A stretch of 64,000 nucleotides of DNA from Paramoeba atlantica (taxonomy: Eukaryota > Discosea): the NCBI GenBank assembly GCA_977017575.1, contig CDRNVI010000053.1, positions 744,001 through 808,000 of the forward strand, in the 5' to 3' direction. The notes below the pieces were generated by a model. The model did not search any database. It saw only the letters and a program-made list of their open reading frames with translations, and was not told the origin of the DNA. The stretch's first letter is position 1; every line of letters starts with the position of its first letter. Below are positions 48,840 through 57,635 of the stretch, piece by piece. Both the position numbers and the translations under genes were made by a program.

Positions 48840-49510
48840 TTTGCACCTCTTTTTTTCCTGTCACTTCTGGATGAATTTTTATTCAAGAGAATTCTTTTAC
48901 ACCGGAAAATCTTCGGACTCCTTTGTTGTCACACGGCGTGGAAAGGCCTAAAACTTCCTCCTGAACTTGGTCTTATTTCTTTCACACAGAACATTTCGAA
49001 CCTTCATTCTTCATGTACATCTGAACGTCCTCCTTGTGAGTGGGAAGGTGTGTCATGCACAAGTTCCCATCACATCCACTCACTATCATGGGATATGATG
49101 AATCTAATAGGTGAGCCTCTGTGGTCCTTTTTGCCAGATACTATAACCGATTTGTCTATGTGTGACAACAAGCTTGAGGGGGCATTGCCGTTGGAGTTAT
49201 TTCCTCCTGGTCTTAAGATGTTGAACTTACACAGGAACAGGTTTAGGGATTCGCTTGACTTCAGCAAACTTCCACACCAAGTTTATACCGCGTGATTTAG
49301 TTTCAACTTATTCTCTGGGCCGCTAGATTTAAGTTTCATTTCTCATGCGCTTATATCACTCGACCTAAGCCACAATAGGTTTGATGGTACATTTCTTCAG
49401 TTCCTTCCACTCTTCAATCTTTGGACGTTAGCTCAAACTGTTTCAGCTCATTCAATCCGCATCTTCCTCCGGTATGGATCATAATACATAACCAGCATTC
49501 AGCAACCTAG
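48840..49510 (+). pseudogene. Dead member of the LRR family
   Basis: The module LPPELGLISFTQNISN, then PPCEWEGVSC, and repeats such as LPDTITDLSMCDNKLEGALP and FPPGLKMLNLHRNRFRDSLD follow the live genes at 43162 and 44170. No ATG is in position at the start. A TGA at 49293-49295 falls inside a repeat without changing the spacing, and the frame shifts by one near 49405, after which LQSLDVSSNCFSSF continues the last repeat to a stop at 49508. The preserved spacing suggests recent death. It lies inside the 3.4-kb inverted-repeat element. Confidence 0.8.
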
Positions 49511-49591
49511 CCTTTCTATACACCGCACGAACTTTGAATCGTCTTTAGCTTGTCAGTATAGCTTAGTAGCTAATCTATAGTAGCTAATCTA

Positions 49592-49980
49592 CAGTGCGCC
49601 CAGTTGGTAAAGTCCCAAAAAACGGTTTTCCCAAATCGTAAAGTTTTTTGTTTTAGTTACCTTTTTTTAGAGTTTTTCTCTTTTTCGAATATTTTTGTCT
49701 AAAAGAAATCGTCAGTCTGTCATTGATTGCATTTCATCACCTTTTTTAAAGTTATGACAACGGACATTCGCATACAACTTGCGTTGCAAAGCGTTGTCCA
49801 AGACTCCAGCCCAACTGTATTTGATTTTGATATGCTTCATAGAAAATATTGATTCTTGTTTTTTGATTGTGCGCTTTCATTTTTTCTCTATACTTCAACG
49901 ACATTCGATTGCCCCGTTGATAAAGTCCCAAAAAACGGTTTTGACAATTCAGTAACACACAGGTACAGTGCGCCCAGATA
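49592..49980. repeat. CAGTGCGCCCAG / TAAAGTCCCAAAAAACGGTTTT repeats
   Basis: TA-CAGTGCGCCCAG occurs at 49590 and 49964, both on the + strand. TAAAGTCCCAAAAAACGGTT occurs at about 49607 and 49921. These look like repeated termini of a further TA-targeting element, perhaps nested solo ends; no inverse copy was found to define a whole element. Confidence 0.5.
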
Positions 49981-49989
49981 GTAAAGATT

Positions 49990-50583
49990 TCACTCTAGCA
50001 TTTCAGTGGCAAATTGTACTCTTCGTTCCTTGTGGTTCGTAGTTAAGAAAGGGACCTTCTTTACCGTCCTAAGAATAATTTTTTCTTTTGATTTTTTCAA
50101 CATGTTCTTTAGGGAATTTAATGAACACGTGAAACCACGGCGCTTAACCTCTCTCCAAAGCTCGCTCCAATTAGCGATGCCATAAGTAAGGTCGCGATAA
50201 GCCTCGTCAATAATCTTTAAGGCCACTTCCTTGAGATCTGGTATACTGACCCTAGGAAAACGTTTAGGAGACGGACTGATCACGTCCCCAGTGGCGTTGT
50301 AACGCTCGACCCAGAGTTTAACAGTCCCCTCGTGGACCCCAAAATTTTGGGCTGTGCGAGAATATGAGTTCGTTTTCTCATAGTCCGCCACAAAAAGCAT
50401 ACTGTGGGTTTCCTTCGTCTTCCCTGGTGAAGAGTAGGACCGCGCGCTCAAATTTCGACCGGTCGTACGCATCGGAGTAACATTCGAGCCGTCGGACCCC
50501 CTCGCGTGGACGGTAGAGGACCCACAGCCTGTCAAGGCCAAAAAGGTGCTAAATAGAATAGAATAGAGTTTAGTCCCTTCCAT
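49990..50583 (-). pseudogene. Tc1/mariner (IS630-like) transposase, N-terminal part only
   Basis: The frame encodes a helix-turn-helix region (NSYSRTAQNFGVHEGTVKLWVERY), a second DNA-binding part with GDVISPSPKRFPRVSIPD and EVKRRGFTCSLNSLKNMLKK, and the linker KVPFLTTNHKERRVQFA that precedes the DDE domain in Tc1/mariner enzymes. It stops just after that linker and the catalytic DDE/D part is absent downstream on the minus strand. The first 60 codons (GSSTVHARGSDG) do not look like a transposase and may be chance. It is a plain DNA-transposon fossil. Confidence 0.75.
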
Positions 50584-51475
50584 GCAATCTCGGTTTCGCA
50601 GCTCCCACGCCAGTCGTCGTTACGATAGTTTATCTTGCGGGAAGACACCGCTTAACCGCCAGGATGATTTTCCAGGCGATGAGAGCTTTCTCTGAGGTAG
50701 ACTTGCTTAAGAATCCTCTGCAGACAGCGGCGTCGTACTCCAGGCAGGTTATTGAACGGCATACATCTTCCTCAATGAACCTCAGCTAAGCAGCTCAGCC
50801 AGGTTCCCTGAGATGGAGTATGCCCCTCCTCTTACTTACTAAGTTAGTACTGGTTCATGAACCATTTCATGAAAACAGTGGTTCATGAAAGGGTTCATTG
50901 GTTCACTGGTTCATTGGTTCATGAACCACCAAGGTATGTCAAAACGCCACGGGCAGTCCTTGAGCGAACACGCTTCTGGGGCATAAAAAAGGAAACAAAT
51001 CAAAATTTGCCATGTTTTTGAACAAAAAAACATCTTTTTTTTCGTCGGATTGATTATCTATAGTTGAGCGACCCGAGTCTGGAAAAGACATACAACTTTG
51101 TGAGAGCTCTCGAATGCGCTATTATTTTCCAAAATCTAACAATCTTTACAAATTTCAGACCCCCCAGATCGAAGTTGACACCCCTGTATGAGAAGATCTG
51201 AGTTGCCCACGAGGTGCATAACAGAATCTACTCCTTAATAAAATAACGGAATTCTTCACCTTATTTTTAGAACACGGCCTCTTCTGGGTCATAGTCTTAC
51301 AGTAGGATCAAAAAGGTCCCTAAATCCATAAACAAAAGCAGTTTTTTTTGAAAAAGCAAATTGCTTTGGAATTCTCTAAAAACTTTGAAACTCGGTTTTA
51401 TTATCGATTAGCCTTATTTCCTTTCTAAGGATATTTCTAGAAGCATCACTTTCTATAAATAAGCACTCTTTGTTC

Positions 51476-53035
51476 ATGTTTTTTCATACTTACATCCTTA
51501 CAAAGCGTGGCCCTTTTGCGAAAATCTGGTTGGCAGCGCATTGGGATCGCAAACTCACGAAAAATGATGTCCGTATGATTAATTTGTCTGAGACCGTGTT
51601 AAACATCATTGAGCCCGCTGTTCCTATTGCTTTACGTACTTCAGGTGAGCTTATGCTCGGTGTAGTGCGCGTTTATGGTCACAAAGTGCGTGTCCTTCTA
51701 AAGGAAGCACAAGACGTTGCTCAAGATTTGCTACGCAGTCACAAAGATGCTCTTCTTGTTGGTGTCACTGCAGCTGGAGGGAAAACAGTTATTGCAAAGG
51801 AAGTATCCTCTGCCGTGACGAACATGGATCCTCCTCCGCTAGATTTTCTAGCCACTCCTTTAGGAACTTTTGAGGCCGATTTCGACGCCATTTCTAACCT
51901 TGTGCTTCCAAACAAGGTTGATCACGGACTCCGTACAATTCCACGTGCGATCCAACAGCAAGACATCACAGACGACTGGTTTCAACCCCCTGCCTCACAG
52001 TTCCAAGAAAATCTCGAGGATTTCTCCCAAGAGCTGAAATTCCCCCTCGGCGAGGACTCACGTGGTCGAGAAGAATCCATCCCCCTCAGTGAGCATTCCA
52101 AAAAATCCGGCTCCGTTCCCTCTATCGAAGAACTCCGTAAATCCGCCACAGCCCCACGCACTGCCGAATTCGACCGCCTCAACATGGATATTGGTCTTCC
52201 CCTCCCCGACGAGGAACTTCCCGAGTTCCCTGTCCTCCCCACCACCCCACCCCCTGCCGGTACCGATCTTCTTCTCGACACCCACGACAACCCCCGAGAG
52301 GACACCTGGGCCGAGCCCCTGGGATCCGCAAAGAAACTGAAACGTACCCTCGGGGCGCGGCTGAATGTCGTGGACAACCGCGACACGATGCTCTCCTCCG
52401 AGAGTTACCGCAGTGCCATGCGGGACCGCTCGGAGTTACTGCTGCCGTACTACCGCCAGGGCCCGCACAGCCTCCAGGACACCCGTCGCGTGCAGCGGCT
52501 GGAGCAGCAGTCGCTGCACCAGTCCCTGACGCTGCTCGGGGGACTGGAGGAGTGGGCCCCGATGCAGGGGTGGTACGAGGCCGCGGTAGCGGAGGGGCAT
52601 GGGGAGAGGGTGTTCCCGGTCGCGGAGACCGGGAGACGATCCGCTCGTGGGGGAGGGGAGGGGGAGGGTGTGGAGATGGAGATGGAGATGGCGCCACCGG
52701 TGCCGGAGTTTGATATGACGGGCATGGGGGTACCGGAGTTGGCGACGTTGGAGGAGCCCGCGGCACCTCCGACGGGATTGGGAGAGGATGCGGCGACACC
52801 TCCACGCGTGAGTAAGCGGGTCCGGGAGGAGAGTAATCCGGAACTTACGTTGAGTTCGTTTAAGAAAGCATCTAATGTAAATGGGGTGATGGTGTTTCGT
52901 ATGGCGATGTCGGGGAAGACACGGGCACAGGTTGCGCGGAGCTTTGCGGATGCATTGGTGTTGGCTTCTCGTGGGGAAGTTACGATACGGCAAGAGAAGC
53001 CATACGGAGAAATGTACGTTACAACAGTGGTTTAG
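51476..53035 (+). CDS. RAD21: Cohesin kleisin subunit RAD21 / SCC1
   Basis: RAD21 bridges the SMC1-SMC3 heads and is cleaved by separase at anaphase. The 519-residue protein starts with the kleisin N-terminus MFFHTYILTKRGPFAKIWLA, AHWDRKLTK, followed by ALRTSGELMLGVVRVYGHKV, and ends with the winged-helix domain that binds SMC1 (SSFKKASNVNGVMVFRMAMSG and PYGEMYVTTVV). The middle 250 residues are low-complexity and acidic, as usual. REC8 is the alternative kleisin. The base composition is notable: bases 52201-52260 hold 33 C and 10 G, while 52561-52620 hold 10 C and 32 G on the same strand. The ATG at 51476 gives the canonical start. Confidence 0.9.
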   Translation: MFFHTYILTKRGPFAKIWLAAHWDRKLTKNDVRMINLSETVLNIIEPAVPIALRTSGELMLGVVRVYGHKVRVLLKEAQDVAQDLLRSHKDALLVGVTAAGGKTVIAKEVSSAVTNMDPPPLDFLATPLGTFEADFDAISNLVLPNKVDHGLRTIPRAIQQQDITDDWFQPPASQFQENLEDFSQELKFPLGEDSRGREESIPLSEHSKKSGSVPSIEELRKSATAPRTAEFDRLNMDIGLPLPDEELPEFPVLPTTPPPAGTDLLLDTHDNPREDTWAEPLGSAKKLKRTLGARLNVVDNRDTMLSSESYRSAMRDRSELLLPYYRQGPHSLQDTRRVQRLEQQSLHQSLTLLGGLEEWAPMQGWYEAAVAEGHGERVFPVAETGRRSARGGGEGEGVEMEMEMAPPVPEFDMTGMGVPELATLEEPAAPPTGLGEDAATPPRVSKRVREESNPELTLSSFKKASNVNGVMVFRMAMSGKTRAQVARSFADALVLASRGEVTIRQEKPYGEMYVTTVV

Positions 53036-53471
53036 GTCGAGGTAGTACTACGGATTGTTTTCATCGATTCATGAAAAACGTGTTTATTAACGCTTTTTAC
53101 TTTTCTCAGCTGACGAAGAACAAAGAATAAAATTCAATATGAAGTGTTTGATTGATGTGTTGAAATGTTGGCGTTTTTTCGGCTCAAAAAAAATGCTCTT
53201 GATTGCATTGATTTACATGTAGGTAGAGGTTTCTTGTGTATACGACGCGATACGAGTTTTTCTTTGATAATTTGTTTCACTTTGTTTTAAAGCTGTTTCT
53301 ATCTTTTTTTAGACGCTTAGAGTTGTTTTATATTACGCCGTCAGTCTTCGACAAAATACGTAAGTTTACTAAACTCCATTGGATTCTTTTATACCGCGAA
53401 TCAGTGCCGCGCATTATATGTCTTTCCTTCTTCCTTTTTTTCAACCCTTTCATCTTTTTTTTACATAAATT
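53036..53471. other. Intergenic spacer, pyrimidine-rich end
   Basis: No gene was seen. The last 80 bases (CTTTCCTTCTTCCTTTTTTT, CAACCCTTTCATC) form a strong pyrimidine tract before the PDH E2 start. Confidence 0.5.
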
Positions 53472-54863
53472 ATGAAATCTGTACATGGGAAAAGATCGTT
53501 GAATCGGATACTATTAAGTGCGCACTCTTCTTTTGCTCATGCTTTCCGTAGATCGATTCATATTCAGTCGATTCGCATGCCTTCGCTTTCCCCGACTATG
53601 CAAGCAGGAACTCTTCTGTCTTGGAAGAAACAGGTTGGCGATTCCATTACTGGTGGCGACGTCTTTTGTGAAGTACAAACGGACAAAGCTACTATGGAGT
53701 TTGAAAACGTGTCGGAAAAGGGATTCTTGGCTCGGGTTCTTGTTGCAGACGGGACACCAGATGTTCCGGTAGGTAAAACAATTGCACTTCTGGTTGAAAA
53801 TGCGAAACACCTCACTCATAAAGAAATCTCTGACTTTATTGTACAGGACTTAGATTTAGAATCTAAAAACGAAAGCGACACTCGAAATCATCCCATTCAA
53901 AATGAGTCTTCTCCGGTAGAAACAGATAAGAAGTTCCAATCTTCGGAAACGGATAGGAACACTCGTTTTTTCGTATCTCCTTACGCCAAGACGCTCGCCC
54001 GTGAACTAGGAGTAAATTACGCGAAGGCAATCCCGACTGGGGGTGAAGGTCCACAGTACCGCATTACCGCTGACGACGTGCGTCGGCTTCATGCTAGACA
54101 GTTAAACAAGTCTTCCCCCACAGCGGAGGACTTTGTTTTCCCTGAGGCCGTTCACCCGAAGTGCATGTCGACCTTGCCGTTTATCTCAATGCCTGTTACA
54201 GAAGTTCATCGTGCGATTGCCCGACGATTATCATACGCGCAATCGCATGTGCCTCAGTTTACCATTATGGAGGAGGTCTGCATGGAAGGTGCATATAAAC
54301 TGATTGAGCACTATCGAAAAGAAAAAGGTGCACGACTCTCCGTCAATGATTACATTGTCAAGGCAGTTGCACAAGCATGTCTAAACGTTCCTGAAGCCAA
54401 CACACATTGGGAAAGCGACACAGAAATGCGCCGCTATGATTCCGCGCATGTCTCCATTGCTGTTGCGACTCCAGCTGGAGTATTGGCACCCGTTCTGCGA
54501 AGCGTTGACAAAAAGACTTTTGAGGAAATCTCCTGTGAGATACGCGCTCTCGCGTTAAAGGCAAGGCAGGGCTCACTTACTCCCTCTGAGATGAGTAATG
54601 GAACCATAACAGTGAGTAACCTGGGAGGGTACGGCACCAAGGCTTTTACAGCGATGCTCAATTCTCCGCAAAGTGTCATTGTGGCTGTGGGTCGCGTGGA
54701 ATGGCGGCCTGTGATAGATCAAAGAAGTGGGGAGATGGGAAATAGGGCGGAGAGGTTTTTGTCCCTGTGTGTCACATTTGACCATCGCGTTATCGATGGA
54801 GATATCGGTGCACGTTTCGTAAAATGTTTACGAGGCAACATAGAGACTTCTCTTGAGCATTGA
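53472..54863 (+). CDS. DLAT: Pyruvate dehydrogenase E2, dihydrolipoamide acetyltransferase, mitochondrial
   Basis: E2 moves the acetyl group from lipoyl-lysine to CoA at the core of the pyruvate dehydrogenase complex. The 463-residue protein has a basic presequence (KRSLNRILLSAHSSFAHAFRR), one lipoyl domain (IRMPSLSPTMQAGTLLSWKK, with the lipoylated K72 in TDKATME), an E3/E1-binding domain near 165-200 (VSPYAKTLARELGVNYAKAI) and a catalytic domain ending in FDHRVIDGD with H438. A single lipoyl domain is as in yeast and many protists. The IRMPSLSPTM start favours PDH E2 over branched-chain or 2-oxoglutarate E2. It indicates an aerobic or at least pyruvate-using mitochondrion. Confidence 0.93.
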   Translation: MKSVHGKRSLNRILLSAHSSFAHAFRRSIHIQSIRMPSLSPTMQAGTLLSWKKQVGDSITGGDVFCEVQTDKATMEFENVSEKGFLARVLVADGTPDVPVGKTIALLVENAKHLTHKEISDFIVQDLDLESKNESDTRNHPIQNESSPVETDKKFQSSETDRNTRFFVSPYAKTLARELGVNYAKAIPTGGEGPQYRITADDVRRLHARQLNKSSPTAEDFVFPEAVHPKCMSTLPFISMPVTEVHRAIARRLSYAQSHVPQFTIMEEVCMEGAYKLIEHYRKEKGARLSVNDYIVKAVAQACLNVPEANTHWESDTEMRRYDSAHVSIAVATPAGVLAPVLRSVDKKTFEEISCEIRALALKARQGSLTPSEMSNGTITVSNLGGYGTKAFTAMLNSPQSVIVAVGRVEWRPVIDQRSGEMGNRAERFLSLCVTFDHRVIDGDIGARFVKCLRGNIETSLEH

Positions 54864-55098
54864 CGTTAAAAGAATCATGTTGGATGGACTAACTTCCCAA
54901 AATTCGTTTTTTTCAGTGCACCGTTTACTACTTTTCAACTTGGTTCCTACCAAATAGAGCCTGTATAACCTACTCAATATTTTTGTTTTCATTTTATTAT
55001 TATTATTCATTATTATATTTATGTTTATATTTTTCATTTCAGTTCAGAATTTCAGTTTCATTTATTCTAATTGGGTCTCACACTAGTGAAGGACCGAT

Positions 55099-56877
55099 AT
55101 GCATTGCAGTGTGGTGCTTCGCCGCTGGATGGTTGTCGGATCCCAACCTCCTCCCCTTCCAGACTCCATCAACCGCATTGCTCCTTCATCCCCCGCTCTG
55201 ACGACCACACCGATTTATGGACCGGGGCTTACGCCTCACGACCCTCTTTCACCTGTGACCTCTACAATATCCGAGATGCATGCCATTCGTCGCATCGTAA
55301 TGGACACTACGCAAATGAAGCGTACGCACCTGCAACGTCAAAATGAATCTTTAGCGCAGGAAGCGAGACGACGCATTGCATCTGTTAACGTCGCAGCCTC
55401 TGGGGGGACTGATTCTGTGGGAGCACTTTCCCCGAGGTCTGTGATTCAGCTTCTGGCCAACGCCTGCTACTTTGGGTTTAATTCCAATGACGCTATTGTC
55501 CAGCAGTGCACAAAGTGGATACGCACCCATCTGGGTATGCTTAAGATGGAGGACATTGGGGCGGTGATTTTTGCGTGTGCTGCCGTGCAGTCAAAGGATG
55601 CGAAGCAGATCATTGAGTGTGTTGCCTCTCGAACAGATCGGGCATCGAAATATATGAACAGCTCTACCATTACGACCGTACTCTCTGCGTTTGCCAAGGT
55701 GCGGTATTCGAACGAAAAGCTTTTCTTTGGTCTTACGCGACGTATTATGACACTTTGTCGCATTGGGGGCTTTGAGAAGAATGAGTTTGTGCCGCTGTTG
55801 GATTCCGTTGCCAGGGCGCGCATCCGATCGACTCCTCTCACCACCGCGCTCATGTATCGCATTCAGTGTGGTACAGACCCTCTGATGTTTCCCCCAGAAG
55901 AAATGGTGATGGTCATCTACGCTTTTGCTAGACTGCGCCTACGTGACGAGAAATTTATAAAAAGATTATCCGGGAGGACGATCGGAATGAGTGAGCACCT
56001 CAGCGCCCTACAACTTACCTCCGTGCTCAACAGCTTTTCCATACTGGGCTACAAATTCGAGAGCATGATCTCCGCCCTCACCACCCGGTGCAGTGAAGTC
56101 ATGAACGACTTCTCCGCTCGCTACGTCGCCATTGCGCTACAAAGTTTCCGTCGTCTCCACGTCAACTCCCCCGAACTCTTCGACGCCCTCGCCGAGCGTG
56201 CGCTCGCGGTGGTCCCCCAACACACCGCTCGCGACATCGCCGCCGTCGTAAGCTCCCTTGAATTCTTCAGTCTCGCGGACGAGGAGCTGTTCCAAAAACT
56301 CTCCGAGCACGCCCTCACCGTTGTCCACGACTTCTCCGCCCTCGGCATCGTCGAGGTCCTCCACGCCTTCGCGCGCATCCAATACCGCCACGTCCCCCTG
56401 CTCACCTGTCTCTGGGACCGCTGCCGTGAGCTCCTCCCCCTCTTCGACGCCTCCGGGGTACGCCGGGTGCTCTACAGCGTCGCGCGGTTCCAGGCCCACA
56501 TCTCCCACCAGGCCCTCGCGAACGCCCTGTTCCAGCGCGCCCTCATCCTCCACCCCGAGCTGTTCCTCTCCCCCGAGAGCATCCAGGAGGCGGACGTCGT
56601 GTTCCAGGTGTTCGGGAAGGAGTACTGCCCCGACCTGTACGCGTTCTTCCTCTCCCGCAGCGCGGCCATCGCGGCCTCCCCGCCCCCGCCCCCCCGCACG
56701 GCCCGCTCGCTGGATGCAAGGGGGAGGGGGAGGGGGAGGGGGAGAGGGGGGGGAAGGGGAAGGGGAAGGGGAGGGTTTAGGGGAGGGAGAGGGGGGGGAG
56801 GGGGAAGGGGGGGGTTTAGGGGGAGGGGGAGGGGGAGAGGGGGGAGAGGGAGGGGACGGGGGAGAGGGAGGGGGTGA
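55099..56877 (+). CDS. Helical-repeat protein with RGG tail, probable mitochondrial RNA factor
   Basis: The 592-residue protein has a long array of about 35-residue helical units from residue 95 to 520 with the pattern VLxAFAxxxYxxxxLFxxLxxR (VLSAFAKVRYSNEKLFFGLTRR, VIYAFARLRLRDEKFIKRLS, VLHAFARIQYRHVPLLTCLWDR). This is the FASTK/RAP or octotricopeptide-like type used by organelle RNA-binding proteins. The C-terminal 60 residues are almost only glycine and arginine (RGRGRGRGGGRG, FRGGRGG), an RGG RNA-binding tail. Kinetoplastid editing accessory proteins such as TbRGG1 have RGG tails, so a role in mitochondrial RNA handling is likely but inferred. The tail is encoded by GGGAGG-rich DNA continuous with a G-rich satellite beyond the stop. 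Confidence 0.7.
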   Translation: MHCSVVLRRWMVVGSQPPPLPDSINRIAPSSPALTTTPIYGPGLTPHDPLSPVTSTISEMHAIRRIVMDTTQMKRTHLQRQNESLAQEARRRIASVNVAASGGTDSVGALSPRSVIQLLANACYFGFNSNDAIVQQCTKWIRTHLGMLKMEDIGAVIFACAAVQSKDAKQIIECVASRTDRASKYMNSSTITTVLSAFAKVRYSNEKLFFGLTRRIMTLCRIGGFEKNEFVPLLDSVARARIRSTPLTTALMYRIQCGTDPLMFPPEEMVMVIYAFARLRLRDEKFIKRLSGRTIGMSEHLSALQLTSVLNSFSILGYKFESMISALTTRCSEVMNDFSARYVAIALQSFRRLHVNSPELFDALAERALAVVPQHTARDIAAVVSSLEFFSLADEELFQKLSEHALTVVHDFSALGIVEVLHAFARIQYRHVPLLTCLWDRCRELLPLFDASGVRRVLYSVARFQAHISHQALANALFQRALILHPELFLSPESIQEADVVFQVFGKEYCPDLYAFFLSRSAAIAASPPPPPRTARSLDARGRGRGRGRGGGRGRGRGGFRGGRGGGGGRGGFRGRGRGRGGRGRGRGRGRG

Positions 56878-57145
56878 GGAGGGGGGTTGGGGGGGGGAGG
56901 GGGAAGGGGGGTTAGGGTAGAGGGGGGTTGGGGGAGAGGGGGGTTGGGGAGAGGGGGGAGAGCGAGGGGTTGGGGGAGAGGGAGGGGGTGAGGAGGGGGG
57001 TTGGGGGAGAGGGGGGAGGGGGGAGAGGGGGGTTGGGGGAGAGGGGGGTTGGGGGAGAGGGGGGAGAGCGAGGGGTTGGGGGAGAGGGAGGGGGTGAGGA
57101 GGGGGGTTGGGGGAGAGGGGGGAGGGGGGGGGTGAGGAGGGGGCA
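56717..57145. repeat. G-rich satellite overlapping the end of the RGG gene
   Basis: The + strand is almost pure G and A, with GGGTTGGGGG units from about 56885. A unit of about 106 bp recurs: GAGAGCGAGGGGTTGGGGGA is at 56958 and again at 57064. GGGAGAGGGAGGGGGTGAGG, which contains the gene's TGA stop, is present near 56861, 56975 and 57082. So the coding tail and the array share one repeat unit. G-quadruplex formation on the + strand and RNA is expected. Confidence 0.85.
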
Positions 57146-57635
57146 TTTTTGTACTTTTTGGGTTTTTATGGGATTAAGGTTTGTTTAGGTAGAAAGGGGT
57201 GTAGAGAGGACAGAAATGTGTGGATAACGTATAGGGGTAAAGTATTGTATTCTAGGTCTAGCATGTTGATTATGGGGGATAGTTTCATTCACTTATGTGA
57301 TGTTCTAGGTAATGTGATGGGGTGACGCAAAAAATATGTGTTTGTTAAATCGCAGACGTCATCCTTTTGTTAAAAGGATTCGTAACGTATGAATCATTGA
57401 GGCATAGCATTCTTGTAAGACAGGTCTTTTTTGATGCCTCTTTCTTCAAGATTTTTGTGAAAACGGAACTTCTGAATTACGCCGACGTATTTTATCACCT
57501 ACTAGACTAGTATTTTACTTGGACTAGATTCTTTTTCGTAAACGCATTGAATACATACATCCGGTTGTACATCCGATTTTAAGCTAAAACTTTTAACTAG
57601 CTTCATACGTGGTTTTTACTGTTCACTACTCTCCC
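57146..57635. other. Intergenic spacer after the G-rich satellite
   Basis: This is ordinary AT-rich sequence with no gene, ending in a T-rich run before the Hsp40 start. Confidence 0.4.

Larger units (their letters stand above)
47786..51186. mobile_element. Probable 3.4-kb element with long imperfect inverted repeats and TA flanks
   Basis: The left end TA-CAGGGGGGTGCAC runs to GGAAAATACCGCATTCGAGA, GCTCTCACA at about 47873. The right end, read on the other strand from 51186, runs CAGGGGTGTCAAC to GGAAAATAATAGCGCATTCG, AGAGCTCTCACA. The ends are thus about 90-bp inverted repeats, best conserved at the inner part, with TA on both sides. Inside lie two minus-strand helix-turn-helix transposase fragments and an LRR pseudogene. 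It may be one large element carrying a captured gene, or two decayed elements whose remaining ends happen to face each other. Confidence 0.5.
46429..51475. other. Gene-poor 5-kb region of transposon debris
   Basis: No intact gene was found. Separately listed are a 3.4-kb inverted-repeat element, two minus-strand transposase relics, a dead LRR gene and CAGTGCGCCCAG repeats. Simple repeats include GACATACATGTATAGACAT, three 18-bp copies near 46877-46931; GTACTCG-like units at 47155-47240; TACATGTA-rich DNA at 47535-47645; and GGTTCATGAA units at 50850-50930. Confidence 0.65.

Noticed and set aside
46429-51475. CRISPR-like or centromeric array in the gene-poor region
   Set aside because: The short tandem repeats are few-copy, unrelated to one another and have no regular spacers.
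51982-52993. Several minus-strand frames of 130-208 codons opposite RAD21
   Set aside because: They are shadows of a GC-rich gene; the + frame has clear kleisin domains at both ends.
56258-57146. Long open frames on both strands over the RGG gene and the G-rich array
   Set aside because: These arise from extreme C- and G-rich composition that lacks stop codons; the residues are Pro, Gly, Ser and Glu runs only.
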